From contig JAQTNW010000019.1 of NCBI GenBank assembly GCA_028713655.1, forward strand, positions 1 through 63,234: a DNA stretch of 63,234 nucleotides, in the 5' to 3' direction. Shown piece after piece: positions 22,761 through 32,573 of this stretch. Each line of letters begins with the position of its first letter. Positions within the stretch are counted from its first letter, which is position 1. The notes under the pieces are model-generated. The model made no database searches, was not told the origin of the DNA, and saw only the letters and a list, made by a program, of their open reading frames with translations. The position numbers and the translations under genes are program-made. Source of the DNA: Candidatus Methylacidiphilales bacterium. Lineage in GTDB: Bacteria > Verrucomicrobiota > Verrucomicrobiia > Methylacidiphilales > JAAUTS01.

Positions 22761-23588
22761 ATGCCAACGACCGAATTAGTTTATTTTGGCAAGCCCGGCA
22801 GTTTTACCCATCTCGTGGCAAAAAAAATCCCAGGCAAGCCCAGGCTTGTGTCCCGGGGCACGGTTCAAGAGGTCTTTGAATACGTGAAGCAGAAAAAATC
22901 CAGACTCGGAATCGTCCCGATTGAAAACTCATCGAGCGGGATGATTCCGGACACCGTGGATCATTTGGTGGGGGAAAAGCACGGGCTCATCATCCAGGAG
23001 GAGCATGCGATCAACGTCAAGCTTGCCTTGCTGGGAAAAAAGGGGCGGGCCATCAAAAAGGTTTATTCGCACTTCGCCCCGTTTCAACACTGCCAGGAAT
23101 GGCTCAAGCGCCATTATCCGGATGCGGAACAAATCATTGTGGAAAGCACCAGCGCGGCGGCCATGCGCGCGGGCAGGGAACGGTATGCGGCAGCGATTGC
23201 GCCGAGGACGGCGGCCGTCAAATACAAGCTGGACGTACTCCAGTTTCCCATCAATGAAAGGGTGCCCAATCGGACCCAGTTTTTCGTTTTGGGGCATGAA
23301 AAAAAGCAATCCGGCCAGGCCAGGGAAACCAGCCTTTCGGTGATTTTAAAAAACAAGGTGGGGAGCCTCTGCAGCTTTCTGAAACCGTTTTCCGATAACG
23401 GCATCAATCTGAAGCGCATCATCTCGCGCAATATCGTCGGCCATCCCAACACCTATGTTTTCTTTGTCGGCGTTGAGGCCCCGATCGGGGACGCGGCGAT
23501 GAAGAAAGCGATGGATGAAGCCCGCACGCATTGCTCGGAAATCCGGGTGTTGGGCTCCTACCCGGTCTATCCGCCTTTTGAATCCTAA
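22761..23588 (+). CDS. pheA: Prephenate dehydratase with ACT domain
   Basis: 275-aa monofunctional prephenate dehydratase, converting prephenate to phenylpyruvate for phenylalanine synthesis. The catalytic part has [37 protein letters not shown] and the NRTQFFVLG segment; the ACT domain follows ([28 protein letters not shown]). No chorismate mutase domain. One oddity: the canonical Thr-Arg-Phe catalytic motif reads Thr-Gln-Phe. The ATG at 22761 is chosen over the frame start at 22695, which lies in repeat-adjacent sequence. Confidence 0.88.
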   Translation: MPTTELVYFGKPGSFTHLVAKKIPGKPRLVSRGTVQEVFEYVKQKKSRLGIVPIENSSSGMIPDTVDHLVGEKHGLIIQEEHAINVKLALLGKKGRAIKKVYSHFAPFQHCQEWLKRHYPDAEQIIVESTSAAAMRAGRERYAAAIAPRTAAVKYKLDVLQFPINERVPNRTQFFVLGHEKKQSGQARETSLSVILKNKVGSLCSFLKPFSDNGINLKRIISRNIVGHPNTYVFFVGVEAPIGDAAMKKAMDEARTHCSEIRVLGSYPVYPPFES

Positions 23589-23604
23589 CAAGACAACATT
23601 AAAT

Positions 23605-24555
23605 ATGAACGCAGCAGCAACCAATCAACTCGATCAACTGAAGAAATACACCAAAGTCGTGGCGGATACCGGCGATTTTCAATCAATCCGGGAATACGAA
23701 CCCTTTGACGCCACCACAAATCCCTCGTTGATTTTGAAGGCGGTGCAAAAGGACGAGTACAAGCCGCTCCTGCAAAAAGCCATTCACGACAGTCCGAAGG
23801 CGAAGCCCTCCGATGTCATCGACTCCCTGCTGATTTTGTTCGGCCTGGAAATATTGAAGATCATTCCGGGCAGGGTTTCGACGGAAACCGACGCGCGTTT
23901 GTCCTTTGACACCTCTGGAACGATTGAAAAAGCCCGCAAACTGATCGGGCTGTATGAAAAATGCGGGATTGGCCGCGAGCGTATCCTGATCAAGATCGCC
24001 TCGACCTGGGAGGGGATCCGGGCGGCTGAAGTCCTGGAGAAGGAGAAGATCCGCTGCAACATGACCCTGTTGTTTTCACTGCCCCAGGCCGTGGCATGCG
24101 CCGAGGCGAAGGCCCAGTTGATATCGCCGTTTGTCGGGCGCATTTATGACTGGTATAAAAAGAACGAGGGCCGCGACTTCAAGGGCCCCGAAGACCCGGG
24201 TGTTGTTTCCGTGGGCCGGATCTACAATTATTACAAGAAGTTTGGCTACAAGACTGAAGTCATGGGCGCCAGCTTCCGCAACAGCGGCCAGATTTTGGAA
24301 CTGGCGGGCTGCGACTTGCTGACCATCAGCCCCAATTTGTTGCAGGAACTGAAAGACGGCAAGGGGGAGGTGCTTCCCAAACTGACATCCGAAGCAGCCA
24401 AGGCCAGCCCGATTGAGCGGATTCCGAACGATGAAAAGACATTCCGTTTCCTGCTCAATGAAGACGCCATGGGGACGGAAAAATTGGCGGAAGGCATCCG
24501 GATTTTTGTGGCAGACGCGGTGAAACTCGAGGCGCTCATCCAGGCGGGGAAATAA
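23605..24555 (+). CDS. tal: Transaldolase
   Basis: 316-aa TalB-type transaldolase of the pentose phosphate pathway. The Schiff-base lysine is in [29 protein letters not shown] near the N-terminus, [18 protein letters not shown] and [12 protein letters not shown] are all characteristic. The ATG at 23605 begins just after the pheA stop; the longer frame from 23515 overlaps pheA and is not used. Followed 44 bp later by a TIM-barrel isomerase gene. Confidence 0.95.
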   Translation: MNAAATNQLDQLKKYTKVVADTGDFQSIREYEPFDATTNPSLILKAVQKDEYKPLLQKAIHDSPKAKPSDVIDSLLILFGLEILKIIPGRVSTETDARLSFDTSGTIEKARKLIGLYEKCGIGRERILIKIASTWEGIRAAEVLEKEKIRCNMTLLFSLPQAVACAEAKAQLISPFVGRIYDWYKKNEGRDFKGPEDPGVVSVGRIYNYYKKFGYKTEVMGASFRNSGQILELAGCDLLTISPNLLQELKDGKGEVLPKLTSEAAKASPIERIPNDEKTFRFLLNEDAMGTEKLAEGIRIFVADAVKLEALIQAGK

Positions 24556-24598
24556 AAAAACATTGATCCGGGCAAGTGCGGTTTTTTAGAAAGGGAAA

Positions 24599-25390
24599 AT
24601 GGGGACACTTGATCTTCTCAAACCGGGGTTGGTTTCCATTACGTTTCGGAAATTGACTCCGCCGCAGATTGTTGCGCTTTGCTCCCGGGCGGGCGTTTCC
24701 GGCATCGAGTGGGGCGGAGATGTGCATGCGCCGCACGGCGACTTGGAAGTCGCGAAGCGTGTTTCAAAGCTGACCCGGGATGCCGGACTGGAAGTGGCCG
24801 CCTATGGCTCATACTACCGGGTTGGTTCCAGCGAGCAAGATGGCCTGCCTTTTGAAAAAGTTTTGGACTCGGCAGTGGCGCTGGCTGCGCCGCGAATCCG
24901 GGTCTGGGGCGGGGTGAAAGGCTCCGCCCAGGCGGACGAGGCTTATTTTAACTGGGTTTCGGACGAGTCGTCCCGGATTGCCGCGCTCGCGCAGGAGGCC
25001 GGGGTGCGCATTTCTTATGAGTATCACGAGGGAACGCTGTTGGACACGATTCCCTCGGCCCTGAAGTTGATGGAAAAGGCGGGGCATCCGAATCTGGAGT
25101 TTCTCTGGCAGCCGCCCCATCGCGTGGAATTATCCCATTGCCTCAGGAGTTTGGAATCGGTGCTGCCCCGTCTTTCCAATGTTCATGTTTTCCACTGGTG
25201 GCCGGATCCGGGGACCCGGCTTCCCTTGGCTGATGGAGCCGGGCCTTGGCGGCAGTATCTGGATATTCTTCTGGCGAATGGTAAACCCCGCTATTGCCTG
25301 CTGGAATTTGTGAAGGATGACGAGCCCGCGCAATTTCTGGAAGATGCCGCGACGCTCAAGCGCTGGATTTCAGAGGCTTCTGTAAAATAA
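24599..25390 (+). CDS. Xylose-isomerase-like TIM-barrel sugar isomerase/epimerase family protein
   Basis: 263-aa protein of the AP endonuclease 2/sugar phosphate isomerase-epimerase superfamily. Metal-type residues are in GIEWGGDVHAPHGD, SYEYHEGTL, VFHWWPD and LLEFVKDD. Such enzymes isomerise or epimerise sugars and inositols; the substrate cannot be inferred. The GAAAGGG ribosome-binding site precedes the ATG at 24599. Adjacent to transaldolase, which hints at pentose or ketose metabolism. Confidence 0.75.
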   Translation: MGTLDLLKPGLVSITFRKLTPPQIVALCSRAGVSGIEWGGDVHAPHGDLEVAKRVSKLTRDAGLEVAAYGSYYRVGSSEQDGLPFEKVLDSAVALAAPRIRVWGGVKGSAQADEAYFNWVSDESSRIAALAQEAGVRISYEYHEGTLLDTIPSALKLMEKAGHPNLEFLWQPPHRVELSHCLRSLESVLPRLSNVHVFHWWPDPGTRLPLADGAGPWRQYLDILLANGKPRYCLLEFVKDDEPAQFLEDAATLKRWISEASVK

Positions 25391-25415
25391 GTGGAAGCGC
25401 GGCAAATTCCTTAAA

Positions 25416-25433
25416 TTGACGAATTTCTGTCAA
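25416..25433. promoter_or_regulatory. Inverted repeat upstream of hicA
   Basis: TTGAC-gaatttct-GTCAA, 43 bp before the hicA start. The first half doubles as a -35 element (TTGACG). It could be the HicB operator; evidence is only the symmetry and position. Confidence 0.4.
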
Positions 25434-25475
25434 CTATTTGCCATTATTATTTGTTTAGCTTTGTGCGAATACAGC

Positions 25476-25724
25476 ATGAAGGCCGGGAAAATCCATGAAA
25501 AGATGCTGGCTGGTTCGCTTAATATTCGTTTTGCCGACCTCTGCAAAGTGGCTGGAGCATTTGGTTACCGGCTCGATCGCGTCAGCGGCAGTCACCATAT
25601 CTTTGAGCATCCGCAGGCTTCCCGGCCACTTAATTTTCAAAACGATCGTGGCCAGGCCAAGCCATATCAGATTCGACAATTCCTGCGCGATGTGAAAGAA
25701 TTCCATTTGTCGATAGATGAGTGA
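25476..25724 (+). CDS. hicA: HicA-like mRNA interferase toxin
   Basis: 82-aa double-stranded-RNA-binding-like toxin. The catalytic His lies in GSHHIFEHP, preceded by LCKVAGAFGYRLDRVS and followed by KPYQIRQFLRDVKEF, as in HicA. ATG 25476 gives the usual length; the frame start at 25416 lies in the promoter region. Its stop overlaps the upstream end of the hicB frame. Confidence 0.88.
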   Translation: MKAGKIHEKMLAGSLNIRFADLCKVAGAFGYRLDRVSGSHHIFEHPQASRPLNFQNDRGQAKPYQIRQFLRDVKEFHLSIDE

Positions 25725-25950
25725 TGCCATGAGCGATTACCACATCAACCTGTTTTACAGTGAGGAAGACGGCGGTTACATTGCCGATATTCCCGACCTG
25801 AAATCCTGTTCCGCGTTTGGCAGAACGCCTGAAAAAGCATTGCACGAAGTGCAGATTGCCAAAGCGGCATGGCTGAAGGCTTGCCGCGCCCGCAAGAAAC
25901 CCATTCCCAAGCCCCGCAACCGGCCGACTATTGACGCAATCGCAGATTGA
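25717..25950 (+). CDS. hicB: HicB-like antitoxin
   Basis: 77-aa partial RNase-H-fold antitoxin: YHINLFYSEEDGGYIADIPDLKSC with the GRTPEKALHEVQIAKAAWL helix is diagnostic of HicB. It lacks a long C-terminal DNA-binding extension. Start either at ATG 25717, overlapping the hicA stop, or at ATG 25729. Forms a hicAB pair with the gene before it. Confidence 0.88.
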   Translation: MSDAMSDYHINLFYSEEDGGYIADIPDLKSCSAFGRTPEKALHEVQIAKAAWLKACRARKKPIPKPRNRPTIDAIAD

Positions 25951-26296
25951 GCTGGCCTTAACTCAACAAATAATAGGAGGACACAAGGTCGCCCCTCCAT
26001 CTCGATAACACCCTTTGCGTTTCTTCGCGATCTTCCTGTAGAAATGTGTTGCGCCTTTCCTTGTGGCTTCCCGAAAAAAGTCCAAATTTGCGATGATCTG
26101 GCCCGGAGAGTGCTGCTTTTTAGGGGTATGATGAAATCAAAAACCAGGATTTTCTCCATAAGGGAATCGAATGGATCCGGCAGGCCGGGGCGCAAAGCGG
26201 CGCTTTCCGGACGACGGGGTGTCGCCTACCGTTATTGCATCATGGGCCGGACGCTGTTTCGCATCCGTGTGAGCCAGGATTGAAGCCTCTATTTCC
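25951..26296. other. 346-bp gap without a credible gene
   Basis: It contains a degenerate CGCAAAG-family arm (CCTTTGCGTTTCTTCGCG near 26012-26029) and no supported ORF. An 79-codon frame at 26044 has no homology that I recognise and unusual composition, so it is not called. Confidence 0.55.
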
Positions 26297-27787
26297 TTGC
26301 CGTTAAAAGGAGTGTCAGCCATAGCTTTGGATGGAGTTTATCCGGCCATGCTTTTCAGCAATTATAAAACAGAGGGCTTCTTCGATGAGATGTTCAATGG
26401 CAATGCACAGCTCCGCCCGCATTACAAACAGTTGTTTGCCTGCGTCAATGAACTGAGCAAAAAGGATTTCGCCCAGAAACGCCAGGCGGTGGATCTAAGT
26501 TTCCTGCGCATGGGCGTGACGTTCACCGTCTATGGCGACCAGGAGGGGACCGAGCGCATATTCCCCTTCGACCTGATTCCGCGCATCATCCCGAACAAGG
26601 AATGGCAGGTTTTGGAAAAGGGCCTCAAGCAACGCATCACGGCGCTGAATCTCTTTTTGCACGATCTCTACCACGAGCAGCGGATTTTGAAGGAAGGCGT
26701 GATCCCAGCTTCATACGTTTTGTCCGCCCGGCATTTTCGCCGCGAATTTATGAACTTCCGCGTGCCGCGCGACATTTACATCCACATTTGCGGCACGGAC
26801 CTGATCCGGGACAACGACGGCACGTACATGGTGCTCGAAGACAATGCGCGCAGCCCTTCGGGTGTTTCCTACCTTTTGGAGAACCGACAGGCGATGAAGC
26901 GGGCCTTCCCCAATTTTTTTGAAAAAATAGGCGTGCGGCCGGTGGACCACTACGCGGCGGATCTTCTGGCCACCCTGCGCCATATTGCCCCCGGCGGGAA
27001 GGAAAATGCGACGGTGGTGGTGTTGACGCCGGGTATTTACAACAGCGCCTATTTTGAGCATTGCTTTCTGGCCAGGGAAATGGGCGTGCCGATTGTGGAA
27101 GGCCGGGACCTGGTCGTGCGCGATGCGAAGGTGTATATGCGGACAACCAAGGGCCTGCAGCAGGTGGACGTGATCTACCGGCGGATCGATGATGATTTTT
27201 TGGACCCCATGGTTTTTCGCCGGGACTCGTCCCTCGGTGTCCCGGGGCTGGTCAGCGCGTACAAGGCGGGCCAGGTGAGCCTGGCCAATTCCATCGGCAC
27301 CGGCGTCGCGGACGACAAGGTGATGTATTATTTTGTGCCGCGCATGATCAAGTTTTACCTGGGCGAAGACCCGATCCTTCCCAATGTGCCGACCTATTTG
27401 CCGAACGAAAAACAAGACAGGAAATATGTCCTGGAAAACCTTCCCAAGCTGGTGGTCAAGGCCGCCAATGAGGCGGGCGGTTATGGGATGTTGATAGGGC
27501 CGAAAGCCACAAAGACCGAGCTGGCCGATTTCAAGAGAAAGGTTGAAGCCGAACCGCGCAACTATATTGCGCAACCGACCATTTCGCTTTCCCGCCATCC
27601 GACCTGCTGCGATGCCAGGGCGGAGGGGCGGCATATTGATTTGCGCCCGTACATCCTGTATGGCGACAAAATCCGCATTGTGCCGGGCGGCCTGACCCGT
27701 GTGGCGTTGAAAAAGGGTTCCCTGGTGGTAAATTCCTCCCAAGGCGGGGGGAGCAAGGACACCTGGGTGCTGTTTGGAGACGAATAA
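26297..27787 (+). CDS. Circularly permuted ATP-grasp type 2 protein (DUF404/407)
   Basis: About 496 aa. The N-terminal [18 protein letters not shown] and the central [26 protein letters not shown] identify the circularly permuted ATP-grasp family; [16 protein letters not shown] and [20 protein letters not shown] complete the ATP-binding parts. It is predicted to form an amide-type bond on an unknown peptide-like substrate. The start is uncertain: TTG 26297, TTG 26327 after AAGGAG, or ATG 26348. It ends one base into the alpha-E gene, so they are coupled. The transglutaminase and proteasome-like genes often found with this pair are absent. Confidence 0.85.
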   Translation: MPLKGVSAIALDGVYPAMLFSNYKTEGFFDEMFNGNAQLRPHYKQLFACVNELSKKDFAQKRQAVDLSFLRMGVTFTVYGDQEGTERIFPFDLIPRIIPNKEWQVLEKGLKQRITALNLFLHDLYHEQRILKEGVIPASYVLSARHFRREFMNFRVPRDIYIHICGTDLIRDNDGTYMVLEDNARSPSGVSYLLENRQAMKRAFPNFFEKIGVRPVDHYAADLLATLRHIAPGGKENATVVVLTPGIYNSAYFEHCFLAREMGVPIVEGRDLVVRDAKVYMRTTKGLQQVDVIYRRIDDDFLDPMVFRRDSSLGVPGLVSAYKAGQVSLANSIGTGVADDKVMYYFVPRMIKFYLGEDPILPNVPTYLPNEKQDRKYVLENLPKLVVKAANEAGGYGMLIGPKATKTELADFKRKVEAEPRNYIAQPTISLSRHPTCCDARAEGRHIDLRPYILYGDKIRIVPGGLTRVALKKGSLVVNSSQGGGSKDTWVLFGDE

Positions 27788-28791
27788 TGCTGTCACGCGT
27801 GGCCGATTCGCTGTATTGGATGAGCCGTTATCTCGAGCGGGCTGAAAATATTGCCCGCATCGTGGACGTCAACCTGCAGTTGCTCCTGGATTTTCAGGGA
27901 ATGGACGACAAAAAACTCGAGGAACACTGGGAGCCGCTGGTCAAGAGCCTGGGGGATGAGAAGCTGTTCCAAAAACTGTATAAAAAATCCGACAGCCGGA
28001 CTGTGACAGATTTTTTGACCTTCAACAAAAAAAATCCAAACTCGATTTTGTCCTGCCTGATCCTGGCCCGTGAAAACGCCCGCAGCGTGCGCGATCAAAT
28101 CTCGCTTGAAATGTGGGAGGAGATCAACCGGTTGTATCTGTTCATCCGTTCGACCAATGCGAAGGAGGTGTGGTCGCGCGGGCCGTATGATTTCTACCGG
28201 GAGATCAAGCAGAGTTCCTATCTTTTCCAGGGATTGACGAGCGCCACGGTCACGCACGACGAGGGGCGGGAATTTTCCCAGGTCGGGCGTTTTCTCGAGC
28301 GGGCGGACATGACCTCGCGCATTCTCGACGTGAAATACCACATTCTGCTCCCCAGCGCGCTGGATGTGGGCGGGGAGATCGACACCGTCCAGTGGGCGGC
28401 GGTGTTGCGTTCGTGCAGCGCCTATGAGGCCTATCAACAGATGTACGCATCGGACCTCGTGCCGTGGAAGGTGGCCCAATTCCTCATTTTTGGCGACCTG
28501 TTTCCGCGCTCCATCCGCTTTTGCGTCCGGACCCTGGATTATTCCCTGCACCGCGTTTCGGGGAGCGCTGTCGGCTTTTTTTCCAACTCCGCGGAAAAAT
28601 TATCCGGACGGCTGGTTTCGGACCTTACCTATGCCGGCATCGAGGACGTGTTGAAAACCGGGCTGCACGAATATCTGGATCAGATCCAACTCAAGCTGAC
28701 CGAGATTGGCAGTGCGGTTTTTGAAAATTACATCTTCTTCGGGCAAACGAATATCGAGGAGGAAATCCAGATACAGCAACAGCAACAGTGA
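27787..28791 (+). CDS. Alpha-E domain protein (DUF403)
   Basis: 334-aa all-helical alpha-E protein: [21 protein letters not shown] at the N-terminus is the family hallmark, repeated in variant form near residue 170 (VGRFLERADMTSRILDVKYH). Always found beside circularly permuted ATP-grasp proteins, and presumed to be part of the same peptide-modifying system. Ends in a Gln-rich tail (QIQQQQQ). Confidence 0.9.
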   Translation: MLSRVADSLYWMSRYLERAENIARIVDVNLQLLLDFQGMDDKKLEEHWEPLVKSLGDEKLFQKLYKKSDSRTVTDFLTFNKKNPNSILSCLILARENARSVRDQISLEMWEEINRLYLFIRSTNAKEVWSRGPYDFYREIKQSSYLFQGLTSATVTHDEGREFSQVGRFLERADMTSRILDVKYHILLPSALDVGGEIDTVQWAAVLRSCSAYEAYQQMYASDLVPWKVAQFLIFGDLFPRSIRFCVRTLDYSLHRVSGSAVGFFSNSAEKLSGRLVSDLTYAGIEDVLKTGLHEYLDQIQLKLTEIGSAVFENYIFFGQTNIEEEIQIQQQQQ

Positions 28792-28800
28792 CAAACTGCA

Positions 28801-29025
28801 TTTCCTCGCGCAAAGACGCCAAGGCGCAAAGGAAAGCCATTCTTAACATGAAGGCAAAAGCGAATGGGGAGTTTATCGCAAACTCGCGCCATCCGTCGCG
28901 AGCAGGAGAACACAAAAATCACAAAGAAACATGTGCGTAAAACTAAGAACGATTTTTCTTTGCTCTGTGGCTAACCCTCAGCAGTTTTTGTCTTCCTTTG
29001 CGCCTTGGCGTCTTTGCGTGAGGAA
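28801..29025. repeat. ORF-less element bounded by CGCAAAG-family inverted arms
   Basis: Left arm 28801-28835 and right arm 28993-29025 are nearly perfect inverted repeats sharing CGCAAAGACGCCAAGGCGCA. The 157 bp between contain no gene but include palindromic repeat copy 2 at 28883-28912. Same arm type as that framing the GxxExxY genes, so it looks like a non-autonomous or deleted relative. Confidence 0.75.
28883..28912 (+). repeat. 30-bp palindromic repeat CTCGCGCCATCCGTCGCGAG, copy 2
   Basis: 28 of 30 identical to the reverse complement of 15011-15040; carried inside the ORF-less CGCAAAG element. Confidence 0.7.
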
Positions 29026-29085
29026 TGATTTTATTCCCCGGGGAAGGTTTTGACACTGCCGGGAAATGGGCAAGAATCCCATCCC

Positions 29086-30225
29086 ATGCCGCCACGCATT
29101 GTAATTGGAGTGGGAATCGCCGGTTATCCGGTTTCTGCGGCGGGTACCACATGGTGTTTTTTCCAGTGGGTGCTGGGCTTTCGTTCCGCGGGATGGGATG
29201 TCTGGATGGTGGAGGATATCCCGGGCGACAAATGTGTGGGTTGGGATGGCGCCCCCGCAGCTTTTGAGCAAAGCGCCAATCGCGCGCACTGGGAGCGGAT
29301 CGTTCGTGAATTTGGATTGGAGGGCCGCGCCACCCTGCTGGTTGACGGGAAATCCGAGGAGAAAAAGTCGCTGCTCGACTTCGCTTCGGGAGCGGATCTG
29401 TTTCTGAATATCTCCGGCCATTTTAAAAACAAAGCGGTGCTGCGCGCGCCGAAGCGCCGGATTTATCTGGACCTCGATCCGGCCTTTACGCAGATATGGG
29501 CGGCTGTGTATGGCGTGGACATGAATTTTGGAGGGCACGAATTATTTTTCACGGTCGGTGGTCTGCTGAACCGGCCCGACTGCCGCGCTCCCAAATTGGA
29601 TCGCGAATGGTTTGTCACACTGCCTCCGGTAAATCTTGAACCCTGGTCTCCGGGCAACATCGCGCCGGGGGATGCGTTCACGACAATGACGCATTGGTAT
29701 GGGTATCCTCCGGCGGAATATCAGGGTCAGTGGTATGGCAATAAATCCGAGGAATTTGAAAAAATAACGGATCTCCCGCGCCAGACTCGCGCGCAGCTTG
29801 AAATCGCGACCGATCTTTCGCCCGGGCAGGATGAGTATGAGGCGTTTACCCGTGCCGGTTGGCGGCTTGTAAAGGCAGCGCCGCTGAACGAACCATGGCA
29901 ACGTTACCGGGATTATCTGGCGGGAAGCAAAGGCGAGTTTTGCGTCGCAAAAAACGGTTATGTGCGTTCGCGTTGCGGCTGGTTCAGCGACCGCAGCGTC
30001 TGCTACTTGTCTCTGGGCCGCCCCGTAATCCTGCAGGATACCGGCTGGACCGAAATGCTTCCGGCGGGCGAGGGGTTGCTTCCGTTTCAAGACATGGCTT
30101 CGGCCGCCCGCGCGTTGGAGACGGTATTGTCGGATGAGGAACGGCACCGTCGCGCCGCCCGGAAGATAGCCGAGGAGTATCTCGACGCGCGCAAGGTTGT
30201 GGAGCGGATGGTCGGCAGGATTTGA
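29086..30225 (+). CDS. GT-B-like glycosyltransferase family protein
   Basis: 379-aa protein. The start [19 protein letters not shown] and the C-terminal [20 protein letters not shown] with [17 protein letters not shown] resemble the two halves of GT-B glycosyltransferases (sugar-nucleotide site near the C-terminus). ATG 29086 was chosen because the 12 codons before it are intergenic in character. It lies just before UDP-xylose synthase, so transfer of xylose or glucuronate to an exopolysaccharide or cell-surface glycan is plausible. Donor and acceptor are not readable. Confidence 0.65.
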   Translation: MPPRIVIGVGIAGYPVSAAGTTWCFFQWVLGFRSAGWDVWMVEDIPGDKCVGWDGAPAAFEQSANRAHWERIVREFGLEGRATLLVDGKSEEKKSLLDFASGADLFLNISGHFKNKAVLRAPKRRIYLDLDPAFTQIWAAVYGVDMNFGGHELFFTVGGLLNRPDCRAPKLDREWFVTLPPVNLEPWSPGNIAPGDAFTTMTHWYGYPPAEYQGQWYGNKSEEFEKITDLPRQTRAQLEIATDLSPGQDEYEAFTRAGWRLVKAAPLNEPWQRYRDYLAGSKGEFCVAKNGYVRSRCGWFSDRSVCYLSLGRPVILQDTGWTEMLPAGEGLLPFQDMASAARALETVLSDEERHRRAARKIAEEYLDARKVVERMVGRI

Positions 30226-30274
30226 CGGTCAGAATCGGTTTGCCAAGCTCGCGGCGCTGCCCTATCACCGTTTC

Positions 30275-31216
30275 ATGCAGACGACTCTCGTTACCGGTGC
30301 GGCCGGATTTTTGGGTTCTCATTTGGTGGACAGGTTGCTGGCCGAAGGCCACAAGGTCATCGGTGTTGATAATCTGTTGACCGGCAATATTGCCAATATC
30401 GAACATCTGGCGGGGAACCCAAACTTCAAATTCATCAAACAGGATGTCACGGAATATCTTTTTATTCCCGGACCCATCGACTTTATTTTCCATTTTGCCT
30501 CACCCGCGAGTCCGATCGATTATCTCGAATTGCCGATTCAGACCCTGAAGGTCGGTTCGCTGGGAACACACAAGGCGCTGGGTTTGGCGCGGGAAAAAAA
30601 GGCGAGTTATTTGCTGGCCTCCACTTCCGAATGTTACGGGGATCCCCTGGTTCATCCGCAGAAGGAAGACTACTGGGGCAATGTCAATCCCATTGGCCCG
30701 CGCGGCGTCTATGACGAAGCCAAGCGTTTTGCCGAGGCGATGACGATGGCGTACCACCGGACGCACGGCGTCAACACGCACATTGTGCGGATTTTCAACA
30801 CCTATGGCCCGCGTATGCGGTTGCGCGACGGACGCGTGGTCCCGGCCTTCATAAGCCAGGCGTTGAAAGGCGAGCCTCTGACCGTGTTTGGCGACGGGAA
30901 GCAGACCCGCAGCTTTTGTTATGTCTCGGACCTGATTGACGGCATTTACCGGCTTTCGCAAAGTGATTTTCATGAGCCCGTGAACATCGGCAATCCGCAT
31001 GAGATGACGATCCAGCAGTTTGCCGAGGAAATCGTCCGGGCCACAGGATCCAGCAGCAAGGTGGATTACCGTCCGCTGCCTGTGGACGACCCGAAACAGC
31101 GGCGCCCGGACATCACCCGGGCCAAAACGCTTCTCGGTTGGGAGCCGAAAATCACCCTGCGAGAAGGCCTGGAAAAGACGATTGAGTATTTCAAGAAAAA
31201 GTTACCGGAGAGCTGA
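30275..31216 (+). CDS. UDP-glucuronate decarboxylase (UDP-xylose synthase)-like SDR
   Basis: 313-aa extended [19 protein letters not shown] binds [28 protein letters not shown] and the catalytic YDEAKRFAE (Y-x-x-x-K) match UDP-glucuronate decarboxylases, as does [10 protein letters not shown]. Converts UDP-glucuronate to UDP-xylose in the cytoplasm. The ATG at 30275 starts the Rossmann motif; the frame upstream overlaps the preceding gene. UDP-xylose may feed the neighbouring glycosyltransferase. Confidence 0.9.
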   Translation: MQTTLVTGAAGFLGSHLVDRLLAEGHKVIGVDNLLTGNIANIEHLAGNPNFKFIKQDVTEYLFIPGPIDFIFHFASPASPIDYLELPIQTLKVGSLGTHKALGLAREKKASYLLASTSECYGDPLVHPQKEDYWGNVNPIGPRGVYDEAKRFAEAMTMAYHRTHGVNTHIVRIFNTYGPRMRLRDGRVVPAFISQALKGEPLTVFGDGKQTRSFCYVSDLIDGIYRLSQSDFHEPVNIGNPHEMTIQQFAEEIVRATGSSSKVDYRPLPVDDPKQRRPDITRAKTLLGWEPKITLREGLEKTIEYFKKKLPES

Positions 31217-31244
31217 CGGCGCTCCCGGATGGATTGGAAGATCG

Positions 31245-32564
31245 ATGCGCCGCTGCTTGTCCGTTGTTGTCTTGATTCTGGCCTGCGGCACCGGAGTGCT
31301 ATCGCCCCTGCGCGGAGCCGACCCGAAGACCGGGCCCGATGACGACCAGGAAGCGCGCTACCGCAGTTCCCTGATGTTTGCCAGCGTCATGGAACAGATC
31401 CGCGAGCAGTATGTGGATCCTTCCGAGGTTGATTACGACAAGCTGACATACGCCGCGCTGGAGGGAATGCTTTCGTCCCTCGATCCGTATTGTGAATTTC
31501 TGGACCCCGATCGCTATGAGGAAATGCGCAATGATACCGAGGGCGAATTTGGCGGCCTGGGGGTTTACATCGGCGTCAGCAACCGGACCCTGATGATCAA
31601 CATGCCGATTGAAGGCGGGCCGGCCTTTCGCGCCGGGCTGATGCCGGGAGACTGGATTGTCAAAATCAATGGAAAGACCACCAAGGGCCTGTCGCTGAAT
31701 AGCGCCATTCGTTTGTTACGCGGCAAGACCGGGGAACCGATCAGCCTGGTTACATTTCGTCCCTCCACCAATGAGACCAGGGAAGTCGTATTGACCCGCG
31801 AGGTGATCAATATCCCGACCATCCGCGGTACGCGGATGCTGGCCGTCGAAGAGGCGGGTGCGGACAAGATCGGCTACATCCGCATCACGCAGTTTGGAGA
31901 CAAAACGCTTGACGAATTTGACCAGGCAATGAAGGCATTGTTGGACCAGGGAATGAAAGTCCTGGTATTGGATCTCCGCAACAACCCCGGCGGGCTTCTG
32001 GAAGTGGCGGTCCAGGTTGCCGGCAGGTTCGTGCCGACGGGCACGGTGATTGTTTCAACGGAAGGCCGCCAGGGGGTCCCGAAGGCATTCTACCAGGCCA
32101 AAGGGCGCGATCATTATCTTCATCTCCCGATGATGGTCATGATCAACCGGCATAGCGCCAGCGGCGCCGAGATCGTTGCAGGCGCGCTGAGGGATCTCGG
32201 CCGCGCCGTGTTGATCGGCGAAACGTCCTATGGCAAGGGATCTGTGCAGACCGTACAGGCGCTTGATGTGAACGTGAATCCGCCCGTGGCCCTGCGCCTG
32301 ACAACCGCGCGGTATTACACACCCAGCCGCAACCCGATCAACAAAGTGGGCATCCTCCCCCAAATTGAAGTGCCGGTGACCGTGGAGGAGGAGCAGGCGA
32401 TCTTGCGCAAACAAAACTGGTATATGCTCAAGGACGAGGAGCGCAAGGAGTTGGCGAATCTTCGCGATGTGCAATTGGATCGCGCGGTGGCGGTCCTGAA
32501 GGGCATGATGATTTATTCCATTCGCAAATCCCCGGCCCCGGCGAAGCAGACGGCCTGGCAATAA
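31245..32564 (+). CDS. S41 C-terminal processing peptidase (CtpA-like) with PDZ domain
   Basis: 439-aa exported serine protease. A signal peptide (MRRCLSVVVLILACGTGVLS) precedes an N-terminal dimerisation region, a PDZ domain about 100-175 (GGLGVYIGVSNRTLMIN, GLMPGDWIVKING) and the S41 core with the Ser in HSASGAEIVAGAL and the Lys in YGKGSVQT. These proteases trim periplasmic or envelope proteins. The ATG at 31245 is 28 bp after the previous stop; the longer frame from 31020 overlaps the epimerase. Confidence 0.92.
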   Translation: MRRCLSVVVLILACGTGVLSPLRGADPKTGPDDDQEARYRSSLMFASVMEQIREQYVDPSEVDYDKLTYAALEGMLSSLDPYCEFLDPDRYEEMRNDTEGEFGGLGVYIGVSNRTLMINMPIEGGPAFRAGLMPGDWIVKINGKTTKGLSLNSAIRLLRGKTGEPISLVTFRPSTNETREVVLTREVINIPTIRGTRMLAVEEAGADKIGYIRITQFGDKTLDEFDQAMKALLDQGMKVLVLDLRNNPGGLLEVAVQVAGRFVPTGTVIVSTEGRQGVPKAFYQAKGRDHYLHLPMMVMINRHSASGAEIVAGALRDLGRAVLIGETSYGKGSVQTVQALDVNVNPPVALRLTTARYYTPSRNPINKVGILPQIEVPVTVEEEQAILRKQNWYMLKDEERKELANLRDVQLDRAVAVLKGMMIYSIRKSPAPAKQTAWQ

Positions 32565-32573
32565 GTCGATCCC

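Noticed and set aside
26044-26283. 79-codon frame before the ATP-grasp gene
   Set aside because: Begins in a repeat arm, has no recognisable domain and no coding-like composition.
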